Positions 43,089 through 51,338 of a stretch of 64,000 nt of DNA are shown in pieces. The notes beneath the pieces were generated by a model. The model had not been told where the DNA came from and did not search any database. It worked only from the letters and a program-made list of their open reading frames with translations. Both the position numbers and the translations under genes were made by a program. Source of the stretch: Paenibacillus abyssi. GTDB taxonomy: Bacteria > Bacillota > Bacilli > Paenibacillales > Paenibacillaceae. The stretch lies in NCBI RefSeq assembly GCF_014640295.1, contig NZ_BMGR01000004.1, positions 62,001-126,000 of the forward strand, written 5' to 3'. Each line of letters starts with the position of its first letter. Position 1 is the stretch's first letter.

Positions 43089-43117
43089 CAAAAAAGGCCG
43101 GGATTGCTCCCGGCCTT
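43089..43117 (-). terminator. Terminator of the CstR-like gene
   Basis: Perfect stem AAGGCCGGGA/TCCCGGCCTT, 4-nt loop, seven T on the minus strand. Confidence 0.92.
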
Positions 43118-43127
43118 ACTTGGAGGA

Positions 43128-43391
43128 TCAGCGGCTTTTTATCAGCAATTCTACAGCTTCCTGAACGAGCTTCCCCGTATCGTTACCTTTTGCTTTTTCA
43201 TCCAAGATGCACTGTTCCAAATTGACGGCTACAATGTAGGCCATCGCTTTATCAGCAGCGCTGCGGATCGCGGAGAGCTGTGCCACGACATCCTTGCAAT
43301 CTTTTTCTTCCTCCATCATTTTCATGACACCCCGAATTTGTCCTTCCATTCTTCTTAACCGCCGGAACACGCTATCATCATATTTCATCAT
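43128..43391 (-). CDS. CsoR/RcnR-family repressor, CstR-like (persulfide sensor type)
   Basis: 87 residues from ATG 43391 (GGAGGG 7 nt upstream; the next ATG at 43388 is also possible). All-helical DUF156 fold: RRLRRMEGQIRGVMKMMEEE and QLSAIRSAADKAM. The copper-site pattern Cys-His-Cys of CsoR is here Cys32-Asn57-Cys61 (Cys31/Asn/Cys60 if the second Met is used), exactly the CstR pattern that senses persulfides through a Cys pair. So sulfide/sulfane-sulfur sensing is more likely than copper. No sulfur-oxidation genes are adjacent. Confidence 0.82.
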   Translation of the reverse strand: MMKYDDSVFRRLRRMEGQIRGVMKMMEEEKDCKDVVAQLSAIRSAADKAMAYIVAVNLEQCILDEKAKGNDTGKLVQEAVELLIKSR

Positions 43392-43564
43392 TTTGATTCC
43401 CTCCATTCGATCTGATCTTATAGGTCTATTATGTCTGAAAAACTCGTTATGGACAATAACTCCTAGTGCGCGGATTTCAAACGAAGATGCCTGCCTTAAG
43501 CATTCATGATTTTTTATATCCAGGGAAACCTAAATACGATATCGAGATAAGGGAGGCAATGGAT

Positions 43565-43711
43565 ATGTCGACGTCCAAAAGACGTGAGGAGAGCGCATGG
43601 AAAAGCCGTAAACAGAACCAGCAGCCTCATGGGAAAGTGAAATCCCTACACGAGCTGTCACAGGAACAGGAAGCCGATCAAGAAACTTCAACATCGCAGC
43701 GTAAAGATTAA
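43565..43711 (+). CDS. Small highly charged hydrophilic protein (48 aa), unknown
   Basis: ATG 43565 has GGGAGG 8 nt upstream; upstream ATGs are too close. Product MSTSKRREESAWKSRKQNQ, then a Gln/Glu-rich end, no hydrophobic part, likely disordered. A clean terminator follows, supporting a real gene. No family recognised. Confidence 0.55.
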   Translation: MSTSKRREESAWKSRKQNQQPHGKVKSLHELSQEQEADQETSTSQRKD

Positions 43712-43720
43712 TGACGGAAA

Positions 43721-43772
43721 AGGGATAGCCATCAGCTGCTCAGCAGCTTACAGGCTATCCCTTTGTTTTTTA
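43721..43772. terminator. Bidirectional terminator
   Basis: Stem AAGGGATAGCC/GGCTATCCCTT with an inner AGCTGCT/AGCAGCT, then GTTTTTT on the plus strand; serves the small charged gene and the convergent oxidoreductase. Confidence 0.88.
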
Positions 43773-43785
43773 ATGGCTTATCAAA

Positions 43786-44865
43786 TTAATCGAAGTACAC
43801 AGCCTTGCCTGTACGCGAGGATTCATAGATGGCTTCCAGAATCTCGGATACGACAAGCGCTTGCTCCGGCTTCACGATAAGTTCTTTATCATTAATAACC
43901 GCATCAATCCAGATTCGCGCTTCCAGCTCGGCAGGATCGTCTGAATTGCCTTCGTAGAAAGCGACGCCGCCGCTGTTCATTTCGATGTTGTTCACATACA
44001 GACGGCTGTTATGCTCCCCGTTGAAGCGAAGGCCATCCTTCATGTCCGCACCGGCTTTAGTACCGCACAGGGTTACCTTAGCTTCATCGACCTCAAGTGA
44101 GTTCAGCGCCCAGCTGGACTCTAATACGATCGATGCGCCATTCTCCATTGTAATCATTGCAAATGCGGAATCCTCAACGGTGAATTGCTTTGGATCCCAT
44201 GGACCCCATGCATTTGCTGCATTTTCATTTTGAGACAGTTTATGATAAGCACGGCCCAGCACGGCTTTTGGTTTATAGTTATCCATCATCCAAAGCGCAA
44301 GATCTAATGCATGTGTACCGATGTCAATCAACGGTCCGCCGCCTTGCTTTTCTTCATCCAAGAATACGCCCCAAGTCGGCACCGCACGGCGTCTGATCGC
44401 GTGCGCTTTAGCGAAGTAAACTTCACCAAGCTCACCAGCCGCGCAAGCATCCTTCAGATAACGGCTGTCTGAACGGAAACGGTTTTGGTAACCGATGCTT
44501 AATTTCTTGCCTGTACGCTTAGCTGCCTCAAGCATCCGGCGAGCGTCTTCCGCAGTCTTGGCCATCGGCTTCTCGCACATAACATGCTTGCCTGCTTCCA
44601 AAGCAGCGATCGAAATTTCGGCATGGGAATCATTCGGTGTACATACATGAACCACATCAATGGTCGGATCGTTCAACAGATCGTGATAATTTGCATATAC
44701 CACGGATTCTTCGTTTCCGAATTTATTTTTTGCCTCTTCGGCTTTTTCAAGAACGATATCGCAAAATGCCACCATTTGCGCTTCTTCTACTTTTGCCAAG
44801 CTTGGCATATGTTTGCCTGTTGCAATACCGCCACAGCCGATGATTCCTACTCGAACTTGTGCCAC
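43786..44865 (-). CDS. Gfo/Idh/MocA-family oxidoreductase (third copy)
   Basis: 359 residues from GTG 44865 with AGGAGG 8 nt upstream. Rossmann start RVGIIGCGGIATGKH, signature AGKHVMCEKPMAK, and GGGPLIDIGTHALDLALWMM. It faces an AraC-type regulator divergently, with a 14-bp palindrome near its start. Substrate unknown; a single-gene unit ended by a terminator. Confidence 0.9.
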   Translation of the reverse strand: MAQVRVGIIGCGGIATGKHMPSLAKVEEAQMVAFCDIVLEKAEEAKNKFGNEESVVYANYHDLLNDPTIDVVHVCTPNDSHAEISIAALEAGKHVMCEKPMAKTAEDARRMLEAAKRTGKKLSIGYQNRFRSDSRYLKDACAAGELGEVYFAKAHAIRRRAVPTWGVFLDEEKQGGGPLIDIGTHALDLALWMMDNYKPKAVLGRAYHKLSQNENAANAWGPWDPKQFTVEDSAFAMITMENGASIVLESSWALNSLEVDEAKVTLCGTKAGADMKDGLRFNGEHNSRLYVNNIEMNSGGVAFYEGNSDDPAELEARIWIDAVINDKELIVKPEQALVVSEILEAIYESSRTGKAVYFD

Positions 44866-44890
44866 TTGTACATCCTCCTCCGACTTTTCC

Positions 44891-44904
44891 TGTGAATTTT
44901 CACA
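44891..44904. promoter_or_regulatory. TGTGAATTTTCACA palindrome between the oxidoreductase and AraC genes
   Basis: Perfect 14-bp palindrome 25 nt upstream of the oxidoreductase start, in the divergent intergenic region. A regulator site is likely; arms are like the qox box but with two bases less in the spacer. Confidence 0.5.
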
Positions 44905-45033
44905 AAATGCGTTAAGACGCTTGATTCCAGTGATGCATTAACACTAGAATAAAGTATAGTAAAACTGATTCAAAAAAGATATCAACTTTATGGCGAAGCT
45001 TTTATGTGATTTTGTCAATCGGGGGCTAGGGCA

Positions 45034-45903
45034 GTGGAAATTTTCAAAGAGAAGGTCGATTATGAAAACCCTCTTTTGTCTTTGCGTGTATTCAGATCGG
45101 AGCGTATAACAGACGAAACGATACAATGGCATTATCACCGCGAGATGGAGATGCTGTTAGTCCTTGCAGGTAATCTGGATGTCTATGTCGATGATGAATA
45201 CTATCAGCTAGGAGCGGGCGATGTAGCTCTTATTGGTACCTCACAGCTCCACAGGGACCGCAGCATCGGCTTGCCGCTGCATTACATTGTACTGCAGTTT
45301 GATTTGGAACAGTTCTTTGATCACAGCACGATGCCGTATATGCGATATTTCTTCGAAGCCAAGTATCCGCTCAGTCTTGCTAACTATATTTTCTCGGAGC
45401 ATCCGGAGATCAAGGTCCAGGTAGCTAATGTTATTCAAGAAATATATGATGAAGTTACGCGCAAGGAAGCCGGTTACGAACTCGCGGTTAATATCCTGAT
45501 CAAGAAGATTTTACTGCTCTTGCTGCGTAATGATGCGCGTAAAGTATTGGCTGAGCGAGAAGATTTCGATCGGGTCCGCATGAAACCTGTGCTGGATTAT
45601 GTGGAAGCAAGATTAACCGACCGCATTCAAGTGGACGAAGTGTGTAAGCTGGCCAATATGAGCTATTATTACTTTGTTAAGTTTTTCAAAAAATCCGTCG
45701 GATTATCCTTCACGGAGTATGTGAATTACAGGAAGATCAAGTGGGCAGAGCGAATACTGCTAACGAAAGACCTTAGCATCTCCGAGGTAGGAGAGCAGAT
45801 CGGCATGCCGAACATGGCCCATTTCTATAAGATGTTTAAGAAATATAACAACTGTTCACCGAAGGAATTCCAGAAGCGAATGTTGTTGTGGAAGCAGGCA
45901 TAA
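45034..45903 (+). CDS. AraC-family regulator with cupin sensor domain
   Basis: 289 residues from GTG 45034 with a modest GGGGG site. Residues 1-150: cupin sugar-sensing domain (IQWHYHREMEMLLVLAGNLD, AGDVALIGTSQLHRD). Residues 190-285: two helix-turn-helix units (LTDRIQVDEVCKLANMSYYY, LSISEVGEQIGMPNMAHFYK) with the family end NNCSPKEFQKR. Probably controls the divergent oxidoreductase gene. Confidence 0.9.
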   Translation: MEIFKEKVDYENPLLSLRVFRSERITDETIQWHYHREMEMLLVLAGNLDVYVDDEYYQLGAGDVALIGTSQLHRDRSIGLPLHYIVLQFDLEQFFDHSTMPYMRYFFEAKYPLSLANYIFSEHPEIKVQVANVIQEIYDEVTRKEAGYELAVNILIKKILLLLLRNDARKVLAEREDFDRVRMKPVLDYVEARLTDRIQVDEVCKLANMSYYYFVKFFKKSVGLSFTEYVNYRKIKWAERILLTKDLSISEVGEQIGMPNMAHFYKMFKKYNNCSPKEFQKRMLLWKQA

Positions 45904-45925
45904 CTTCAACCCTATACAAGCATGC

Positions 45926-45969
45926 AAAAAGGCTCGTACACCGGTTTATTTCGGTTGTACGAGCCTTTT
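45926..45969. terminator. Bidirectional terminator between araC-type gene and phoP
   Basis: Stem AAAAGGCTCGTACA/TGTACGAGCCTTTT. The right arm overlaps the last codons of phoP. Confidence 0.85.
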
Positions 45970-46665
45970 AGGCATGACAAGCTTATATCCGACGCCGCGA
46001 ATCGATTCGATCTGAACCGACTGCTGCCCGAGCTCCAGCTTTTTGCGCAATGAGCTGACATGCACATCTACCGTCCGCTGGCCCCCGATATAATCGAAGC
46101 CCCATACGACATTCATCAGATCATCGCGCGTGATCACCATTCCAGGCCGCTGCACCATATATAACAGCACCTCGAACTCCTTTGGACGAAGCGGAATCGA
46201 TTCGCCATTCACAATGACCTCATATTTTTCAGGATATATCGACAACTCACCGGCCGTAATCACTTTCTCCGACGCATCGATCTCACGAACATCCTCAATC
46301 CCGGAACGACGAAGTACAGCCGAGACGCGAGCAAGCAGCTCGGCAACCCCAAAGGGCTTTGTAATATAGTCATCGGCCCCGTGTTTCAGGCCCTGCACCA
46401 CTTCTTCTTCCGCATTGCGGGCGGTCAGAATGATGACAGGCGTCCGTACCCCATTTTGCCGAAGCTTGGTCAAAATTTCGAACCCGTTTATCTCAGGAAG
46501 CATGATATCCAGAATAACCAGATCGAAGCTTCGCTGAAGCGCAGTCTGGAGCCCTTCCGCACCATGCACCACAACCGTTGTTTCATAACCATCTTGTGTC
46601 AGATTATAAGATAAGAGACGAGCCAGCGTCGGCTCATCCTCAATAACAAGCACCTTTTGCGACAT
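45946..46665 (-). CDS. phoP: Phosphate regulon response regulator PhoP
   Basis: 239 residues, ATG 46665 behind GGGGGA. OmpR-type: receiver with VIEDE, phospho-Asp53 in LVILDIMLP, Thr in IILTARN, Lys in DDYITKPFG; winged helix with VWGFDYIGGQRTVDVHVSSL and GVGYKLV. Identity as PhoP is supported by a four-repeat Pho box immediately upstream and by a PhoR-type kinase. It lies after the kinase gene, the reverse of the usual phoP-phoR order, with a 124-nt gap and its own promoter. Confidence 0.87.
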   Translation of the reverse strand: MSQKVLVIEDEPTLARLLSYNLTQDGYETTVVVHGAEGLQTALQRSFDLVILDIMLPEINGFEILTKLRQNGVRTPVIILTARNAEEEVVQGLKHGADDYITKPFGVAELLARVSAVLRRSGIEDVREIDASEKVITAGELSIYPEKYEVIVNGESIPLRPKEFEVLLYMVQRPGMVITRDDLMNVVWGFDYIGGQRTVDVHVSSLRKKLELGQQSVQIESIRGVGYKLVMPKRLVQPK

Positions 46666-46722
46666 GAAATCCCCCAGCTTCGCGATCTACCCTCGCGTAA
46701 TCATACCGTTTTTTTCAACTTT

Positions 46723-46776
46723 ATCATATCATGCTTTCATTAAGAATAGGTAAAAAGTATGTTAAGGTGCTGTAAA
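46723..46776 (-). promoter_or_regulatory. Pho box and -10 element driving phoP
   Basis: On the minus strand, TTTACA, TTAACA, TTTACC and TTAATG occur with exact 11-bp period (46776 down to 46738). A TATGAT -10 box (46723-46728) follows 9 nt later. This matches the PhoP-binding TT(A/T/C)ACA repeats, so phoP is probably autoregulated independently of the kinase gene. Confidence 0.8.
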
Positions 46777-46789
46777 CTGTTCAATGTCT

Positions 46790-48601
46790 TCAGTGAAGGA
46801 CCGGCAGTTCAATGATAAATGTCGAGCCGACGCCGACTGTGCTTTCTACCGTAATGGTTCCTTTATGGAGCTCCACAAGGTGTTTTACAATCGACAATCC
46901 AAGGCCCGTACCGCCTGAGCTGCGGGAACGCGCTTTATCCACCCGATAAAACCGCTCAAAAATTCTTGGCAGATCCTTTTTAGGGATGCCAATGCCTGTA
47001 TCGGATATTTTGATCCGGATATAATCATCGTCTTCCCCTTCTGCAGCATCGTTATGAGGAGCCTTTTTAACAATAGGCTCTACTGATATGGAGACTCTGC
47101 CGCCATCGGGCGTATAATTGATGCCATTGGACAATAAGTTCATCATAATCTGGCGCAGGCGATCCTCATCGGCTTCCACATAGATGCCTTGATCGACCTT
47201 CATATCCATGCGGATATTTTTGCGATGCGCTTGCGCTGCGATGAATTCCACGGTGTCAGAGATGAAGGAAGACATCTCAATCGGTGAGAACTGCAGCGGT
47301 ATGCGCCGTGATTCCACTTTGGACAGCTCTAGAATATCGCCGATCAACCGGTTCAACCGCTCGCTTTCATCAAAGATAATCTTCAGGAAAGATCGCGCGG
47401 TTTCCGGGTCATTAACAGCTCCGCCCAGCAGTGTCTCCGCAAAACCTTTGACCGCAGCAATCGGCGTCTTCAACTCATGCGACACATTAGCAACAAATTC
47501 ACTCCGCATACGTTCCAAACGGCGGATCGCCGACACATCCTGCAGCACGAGCAGCAGACCGCCAAAGCCTTCCCTGCCGTGGAAGATCGCCACCAGGTTC
47601 AGCTCGAGCAGTCTCTCTTCCGGATAATAGAACGTAATCTCTTCCTTCAGATCCTTGCGGGTATCGAGGCCTTCCTGAATGATCTGCAGCAGCTCATACT
47701 GCTGCTTCGCTTCCGTAAAATGACGGCCCACCAATGCCGTGGAGGAAAAACCGAGCACTTCTTCTGCTCTGCTGTTCATCAGCACGACAAAGCCATCGCG
47801 GTCGATCATCACGATCCCGTTGATCATATTATTGAGCACGCTCTCCAGTTTGTTCTCGTCCCTGTGAATCCGCTCCATTTGCTCCTGCAGGCTATCTGCC
47901 ATCGCATTAATAGACTGCCCCAGCTCACCGATTTCATCAGATTTATCTATATTCACGCGCGCTTGATAGTCCATGTTCTTGATGCGTCTGGCTACAATAG
48001 ACATCTGCTCCAACGGTCGTGTCAATCCTTTAGCGATATGGTAACTGGCCACTGCAGAAGCTATGAACAGCAGCAGCAGGACAATGAAAAGCGTGTACCA
48101 GAGCTCTCGAACGCTCCCTTCCACCTCTTCCAATCCCATAGCAAGGCGGATTACGCCGGATGAGGCACTAGACGGATCAATCGGAATTGCCACATACATC
48201 AGATTATCGTTCGTGGTTTCACTTTTGCGGATATCTCTCCCAACGCCATTCTCTTTCGCTTCCACCACTTCATTGCGGAGCGCGTGATTCATCATATCCC
48301 GGGGATCATGGTCGGAGTCTCCCAATACAACTCCATCGCCTCGAATAAAAGTGACCCGCTCCCCCGTGATCTGTTTTACCTTCAATGCTTCATTCGTATA
48401 ATAATCGTACAACATCTCAGGAGTGCCGGTTTCCCAAGCCATAGAGGACACAATGAGCTTCATCTCCCGCACCATATTGGCCTGCAGTGTATCGAGATGG
48501 TTCTCTCTGAACGATTGGGCCATAAATAAGCCTGCCCCAAGGATCGACAAACCGAATAGCGATATCATTATAAAAGTAAGCCGGACCCGAAAGCTGTTCA
48601 T
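46790..48601 (-). CDS. phoR: Phosphate regulon sensor kinase PhoR
   Basis: 603 residues. Order: helix (8-28), extracytoplasmic sensor (30-160, with WETGTPEMLYDYYTNEALKV), helix (165-187), HAMP (188-240), PAS (about 250-350, MINGIVMIDRDGFVVLMNSR), HisKA with phospho-His in NVSHELKTPIAA, and ATPase (N box MMNLLSNGINYTPDGG, G1 DTGIGIP, F IFERFYRVDK, G2 GGTGLGLSIV). This is the PhoR/WalK-like architecture with one PAS; phoP and a Pho box next to it favour PhoR. Confidence 0.87.
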   Translation of the reverse strand: MNSFRVRLTFIMISLFGLSILGAGLFMAQSFRENHLDTLQANMVREMKLIVSSMAWETGTPEMLYDYYTNEALKVKQITGERVTFIRGDGVVLGDSDHDPRDMMNHALRNEVVEAKENGVGRDIRKSETTNDNLMYVAIPIDPSSASSGVIRLAMGLEEVEGSVRELWYTLFIVLLLLFIASAVASYHIAKGLTRPLEQMSIVARRIKNMDYQARVNIDKSDEIGELGQSINAMADSLQEQMERIHRDENKLESVLNNMINGIVMIDRDGFVVLMNSRAEEVLGFSSTALVGRHFTEAKQQYELLQIIQEGLDTRKDLKEEITFYYPEERLLELNLVAIFHGREGFGGLLLVLQDVSAIRRLERMRSEFVANVSHELKTPIAAVKGFAETLLGGAVNDPETARSFLKIIFDESERLNRLIGDILELSKVESRRIPLQFSPIEMSSFISDTVEFIAAQAHRKNIRMDMKVDQGIYVEADEDRLRQIMMNLLSNGINYTPDGGRVSISVEPIVKKAPHNDAAEGEDDDYIRIKISDTGIGIPKKDLPRIFERFYRVDKARSRSSGGTGLGLSIVKHLVELHKGTITVESTVGVGSTFIIELPVLH

Positions 48602-48649
48602 GATTGATCATCCCGTCCCTGTCATAAGCATTTTCCTGTTCCCCGAAGA

Positions 48650-49582
48650 CTATCGTACCTGTCCGCGACCGATTTCACCAGACTTTGAGATGTTAATTTT
48701 TTGTAAAATGTAATGATGGAGCGTTGCAACCGGCTGTTGAATCAAAATAGACAATACGACCGGCACCGCCGTTAACGGGCTAAAATAACCGAGCGCCAGC
48801 ACGATTCCAAGCGAAATATTACGCATGCCTGTCGCATAAGAGACCGTGGTCAGAAGCTCACGGTCACGGAATGGAACAGCGCCCGCAAAGCCCGCCGCAT
48901 AACATAGTCCAACAAGCACAACTACCACTGGCACCAGCTTCAGCATATCACCCTGCAGCTGAGCCACATATGGCGCTATCGCCGCTGCGTTCAGTGCCAC
49001 TACGGCTGTGAAGCACAGCTTCGAGATCGGCCCTCCAACCGGCTTGACCACTTCGTTAAGCTTTCCCTTTGATATCTCATGCAGGATAACGCCGACAATG
49101 GTTGGAAGTACCACGATAATCAGCAGATCCACCATAATGTGTGTGGTATCCACTGTAATACCTGTTCCGAACAACATATGAATACCCGACGATACGACAA
49201 GCGGGCTCAGTGCGGAATCCACAACGACAAGCGACAGCATAAGCGGGATACTTCCACCGGACAAGCCCACCCAGATCACAGAGGATACGCCGAGCGGGAT
49301 AATGGTGAACAACACCAGGCCGATCACATACGGCGAATCAGATCCAAATACGGCCGTGCCAAGCGCGAAAGCGACAAGCGGCAGAACAAGATGGGCGATG
49401 ACAAGCGTCCACAGCATCGGCAGCGGCCGGCGGACAACGAGCTGAAGCTGCCGAATGCCGCAGCCAAGCGCCATCGTTAATGTGACAACGGCAAATAAAT
49501 AAGGCACGGCGTCGATAAACCGGATTAGAAACTCAGAAAAAAGAAACCCCAGAACAAGTGATCCGGGGATAATAAGAAACAT
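48650..49582 (-). CDS. BASS-family (bile acid:sodium symporter-like) transporter, start codon uncertain
   Basis: 310 residues from ATG 49582, nine or ten helices (LIIPGSLVLGFLF, LVLFTIIPLGVSSVIWVG, VSYATGMRNISLGIVLALGY). The GMRNISLG stretch matches the crossover helix region of BASS/ArsB-ACR3-like carriers that import organic acids with sodium. ATG 49582 has no ribosome site. The frame stays open upstream, and an ACG at 49627 sits 7 nt after GAAGGG and would add RSFGLSFNRRFEQW, a normal first segment. So the original start may have mutated to ACG. It follows the fumarase gene in the same direction; a dicarboxylate role is only suggestive. Confidence 0.75.
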   Translation of the reverse strand: MFLIIPGSLVLGFLFSEFLIRFIDAVPYLFAVVTLTMALGCGIRQLQLVVRRPLPMLWTLVIAHLVLPLVAFALGTAVFGSDSPYVIGLVLFTIIPLGVSSVIWVGLSGGSIPLMLSLVVVDSALSPLVVSSGIHMLFGTGITVDTTHIMVDLLIIVVLPTIVGVILHEISKGKLNEVVKPVGGPISKLCFTAVVALNAAAIAPYVAQLQGDMLKLVPVVVVLVGLCYAAGFAGAVPFRDRELLTTVSYATGMRNISLGIVLALGYFSPLTAVPVVLSILIQQPVATLHHYILQKINISKSGEIGRGQVR

Positions 49583-49687
49583 CCATTGTTCGAAACGCCG
49601 GTTAAATGATAGACCAAATGATCGCGTAGAACACCCTTCTTTCTCTAAAAGCTTTAAGTTGCGCCGCGTATCCGCCTGAAATACAGA

Positions 49688-51235
49688 TTAGCTGAATACA
49701 GGCTCTTTAAATTGTTCCAGCTTAGCCATGGAATTCTGCTCGACTTCGGCGTGCAGGCTGTTGCCATGCGCATCCATCGTAACGATCGCGGCAAAGCCCT
49801 CTGTCTGCAGGTGCCACATCGCTTCAGGGATGCCGAATTCCATGAAGTCTACACCGTTAACGTTCTTGAAGCACTCTGCATAGTACTGGGCGGCTCCGCC
49901 GATTGCATTTAAATAAACAGCGCCGTGTTCTTGAAGCGCGGCAAGCGTCTTCGCGCCCATTCCGCCTTTTCCGATGACTGCGCGAATGCCGAATTTTTTA
50001 ATAATATCGCCTTGATAAGGTTCTTCGCGAATACTCGTTGTCGGGCCGGCCGCTTTTACCTGCCAGCCTGATTCATCTTTCATCATCACAGGGCCGCAAT
50101 GGTAAATGACCGCGCCATTGAGGTCAACCGGTGAATCATGATCCATCAAATGTTTGTGCAGCGCATCCCGGCCGGTATGCATCTCACCGTTCAGGATGAC
50201 GATATCACCGACGCGAAGGTCACGAACCTGCTCTTCGGTAAGCGGCATGGTCAGCGTCACTTCGCGGCGCTCGGAGGAACCGGCAGTAACCGCTTCTTCT
50301 GCAGCTTCGACAGTTGTCGATTTCATCGAAACCTCTTGTCCTTCCGGATAAAGCCATTCCTTGATCTCGCCGGATTCTGCACTCAACAGCACGCCCTGGC
50401 GGCGGTAAGCCCAGCAATTATAGGCAACGGACACAAAGAAGCTTGCTGGCAGGCGGTTCATTACGCCGACTTTGCAGCCGAGCAGTGTCACTTGGCCGCC
50501 GAAGCCCATTGTTCCGATTCCAAGCTTGTTCGCATTCTCCATCACATATTCTTCAAGCTTGCGAAGATCCTCGTTCGGGTTCGTATCGTCAACGCGGCGG
50601 AACAATTGCTGCTTGGCAAGCTCATAGCCGGTTGTCCGGTCGCCGCCAATGCCTACGCCGATAAAACCGGCGCTGCAGCCTTGTCCTTGTGCTTGATATA
50701 CCGCATGCATGATGCATTTGCGGATGCCGTCGAGATCGCGGCCGGCTTTGCCAAGCCCCTCAATCTCAGCCGGCAGACTGTACTGTATATTTTTATTCTC
50801 ACAACCGCCGCCTTTAAGGATCAGACGAACGTCAATATCGTCTTTTTCCCACTGCTCAAAATGGATAACCGGCGTTCCCGGTCCCAGATTGTCGCCGGTG
50901 TTAGCGCCAGTAAGTGAATCAACGGAGTTCGTGCGCAGCTTGCCGTCTTTCGTAGCCCGCGCAATGGCACTGCGGATTTGTTGTTTCATGATGATCTGGT
51001 TCGCGCCGACAGGAGTATGAACAATAAAGGTCGGCATGCCCGTATCCTGGCAAATCGGAGATACATTGCATTCCGCCATCTCGATGTTCGTTGCAATCGT
51101 CGATAGAGATAATCCGGCGCGAGTCGCACGGTCTTCGGCTTCTTGCGCGGCTTTGATCGCTTGACGTACATCTCCTGGCAGATTCGTTGAGGTTTCTACG
51201 ATGAGTTGATAGACACTTTCTTCAAAACGCTGCAT
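49688..51235 (-). CDS. fumA: Class I fumarate hydratase (iron-sulfur), single chain
   Basis: 515 residues; ATG 51235 (GAGGGGA upstream) is preferred to 51265. Joined alpha and beta parts as in bacterial class I fumarases: NVSPICQDTGMPTF, SLTGANTGDNLGPGTP, GGGCENKN, QGQGCSAGFIGVGIGGDR and, near 470, KGGMGAKTLAAL with GAVYLNAIGGAAQYY. Likely 4Fe-4S ligands are Cys62, Cys187 and Cys254. Converts fumarate to malate in the TCA cycle; oxygen-sensitive. Confidence 0.93.
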   Translation of the reverse strand: MQRFEESVYQLIVETSTNLPGDVRQAIKAAQEAEDRATRAGLSLSTIATNIEMAECNVSPICQDTGMPTFIVHTPVGANQIIMKQQIRSAIARATKDGKLRTNSVDSLTGANTGDNLGPGTPVIHFEQWEKDDIDVRLILKGGGCENKNIQYSLPAEIEGLGKAGRDLDGIRKCIMHAVYQAQGQGCSAGFIGVGIGGDRTTGYELAKQQLFRRVDDTNPNEDLRKLEEYVMENANKLGIGTMGFGGQVTLLGCKVGVMNRLPASFFVSVAYNCWAYRRQGVLLSAESGEIKEWLYPEGQEVSMKSTTVEAAEEAVTAGSSERREVTLTMPLTEEQVRDLRVGDIVILNGEMHTGRDALHKHLMDHDSPVDLNGAVIYHCGPVMMKDESGWQVKAAGPTTSIREEPYQGDIIKKFGIRAVIGKGGMGAKTLAALQEHGAVYLNAIGGAAQYYAECFKNVNGVDFMEFGIPEAMWHLQTEGFAAIVTMDAHGNSLHAEVEQNSMAKLEQFKEPVFS

Positions 51236-51338
51236 AATAGTTACGCTTCCCCTCTCTGGTCGCAATTAATCTTTAGCTATATAATAGCATAAATAGTACG
51301 CTTGAACCTATTATACACCTGAAAAGAAGGGAAGCTAG

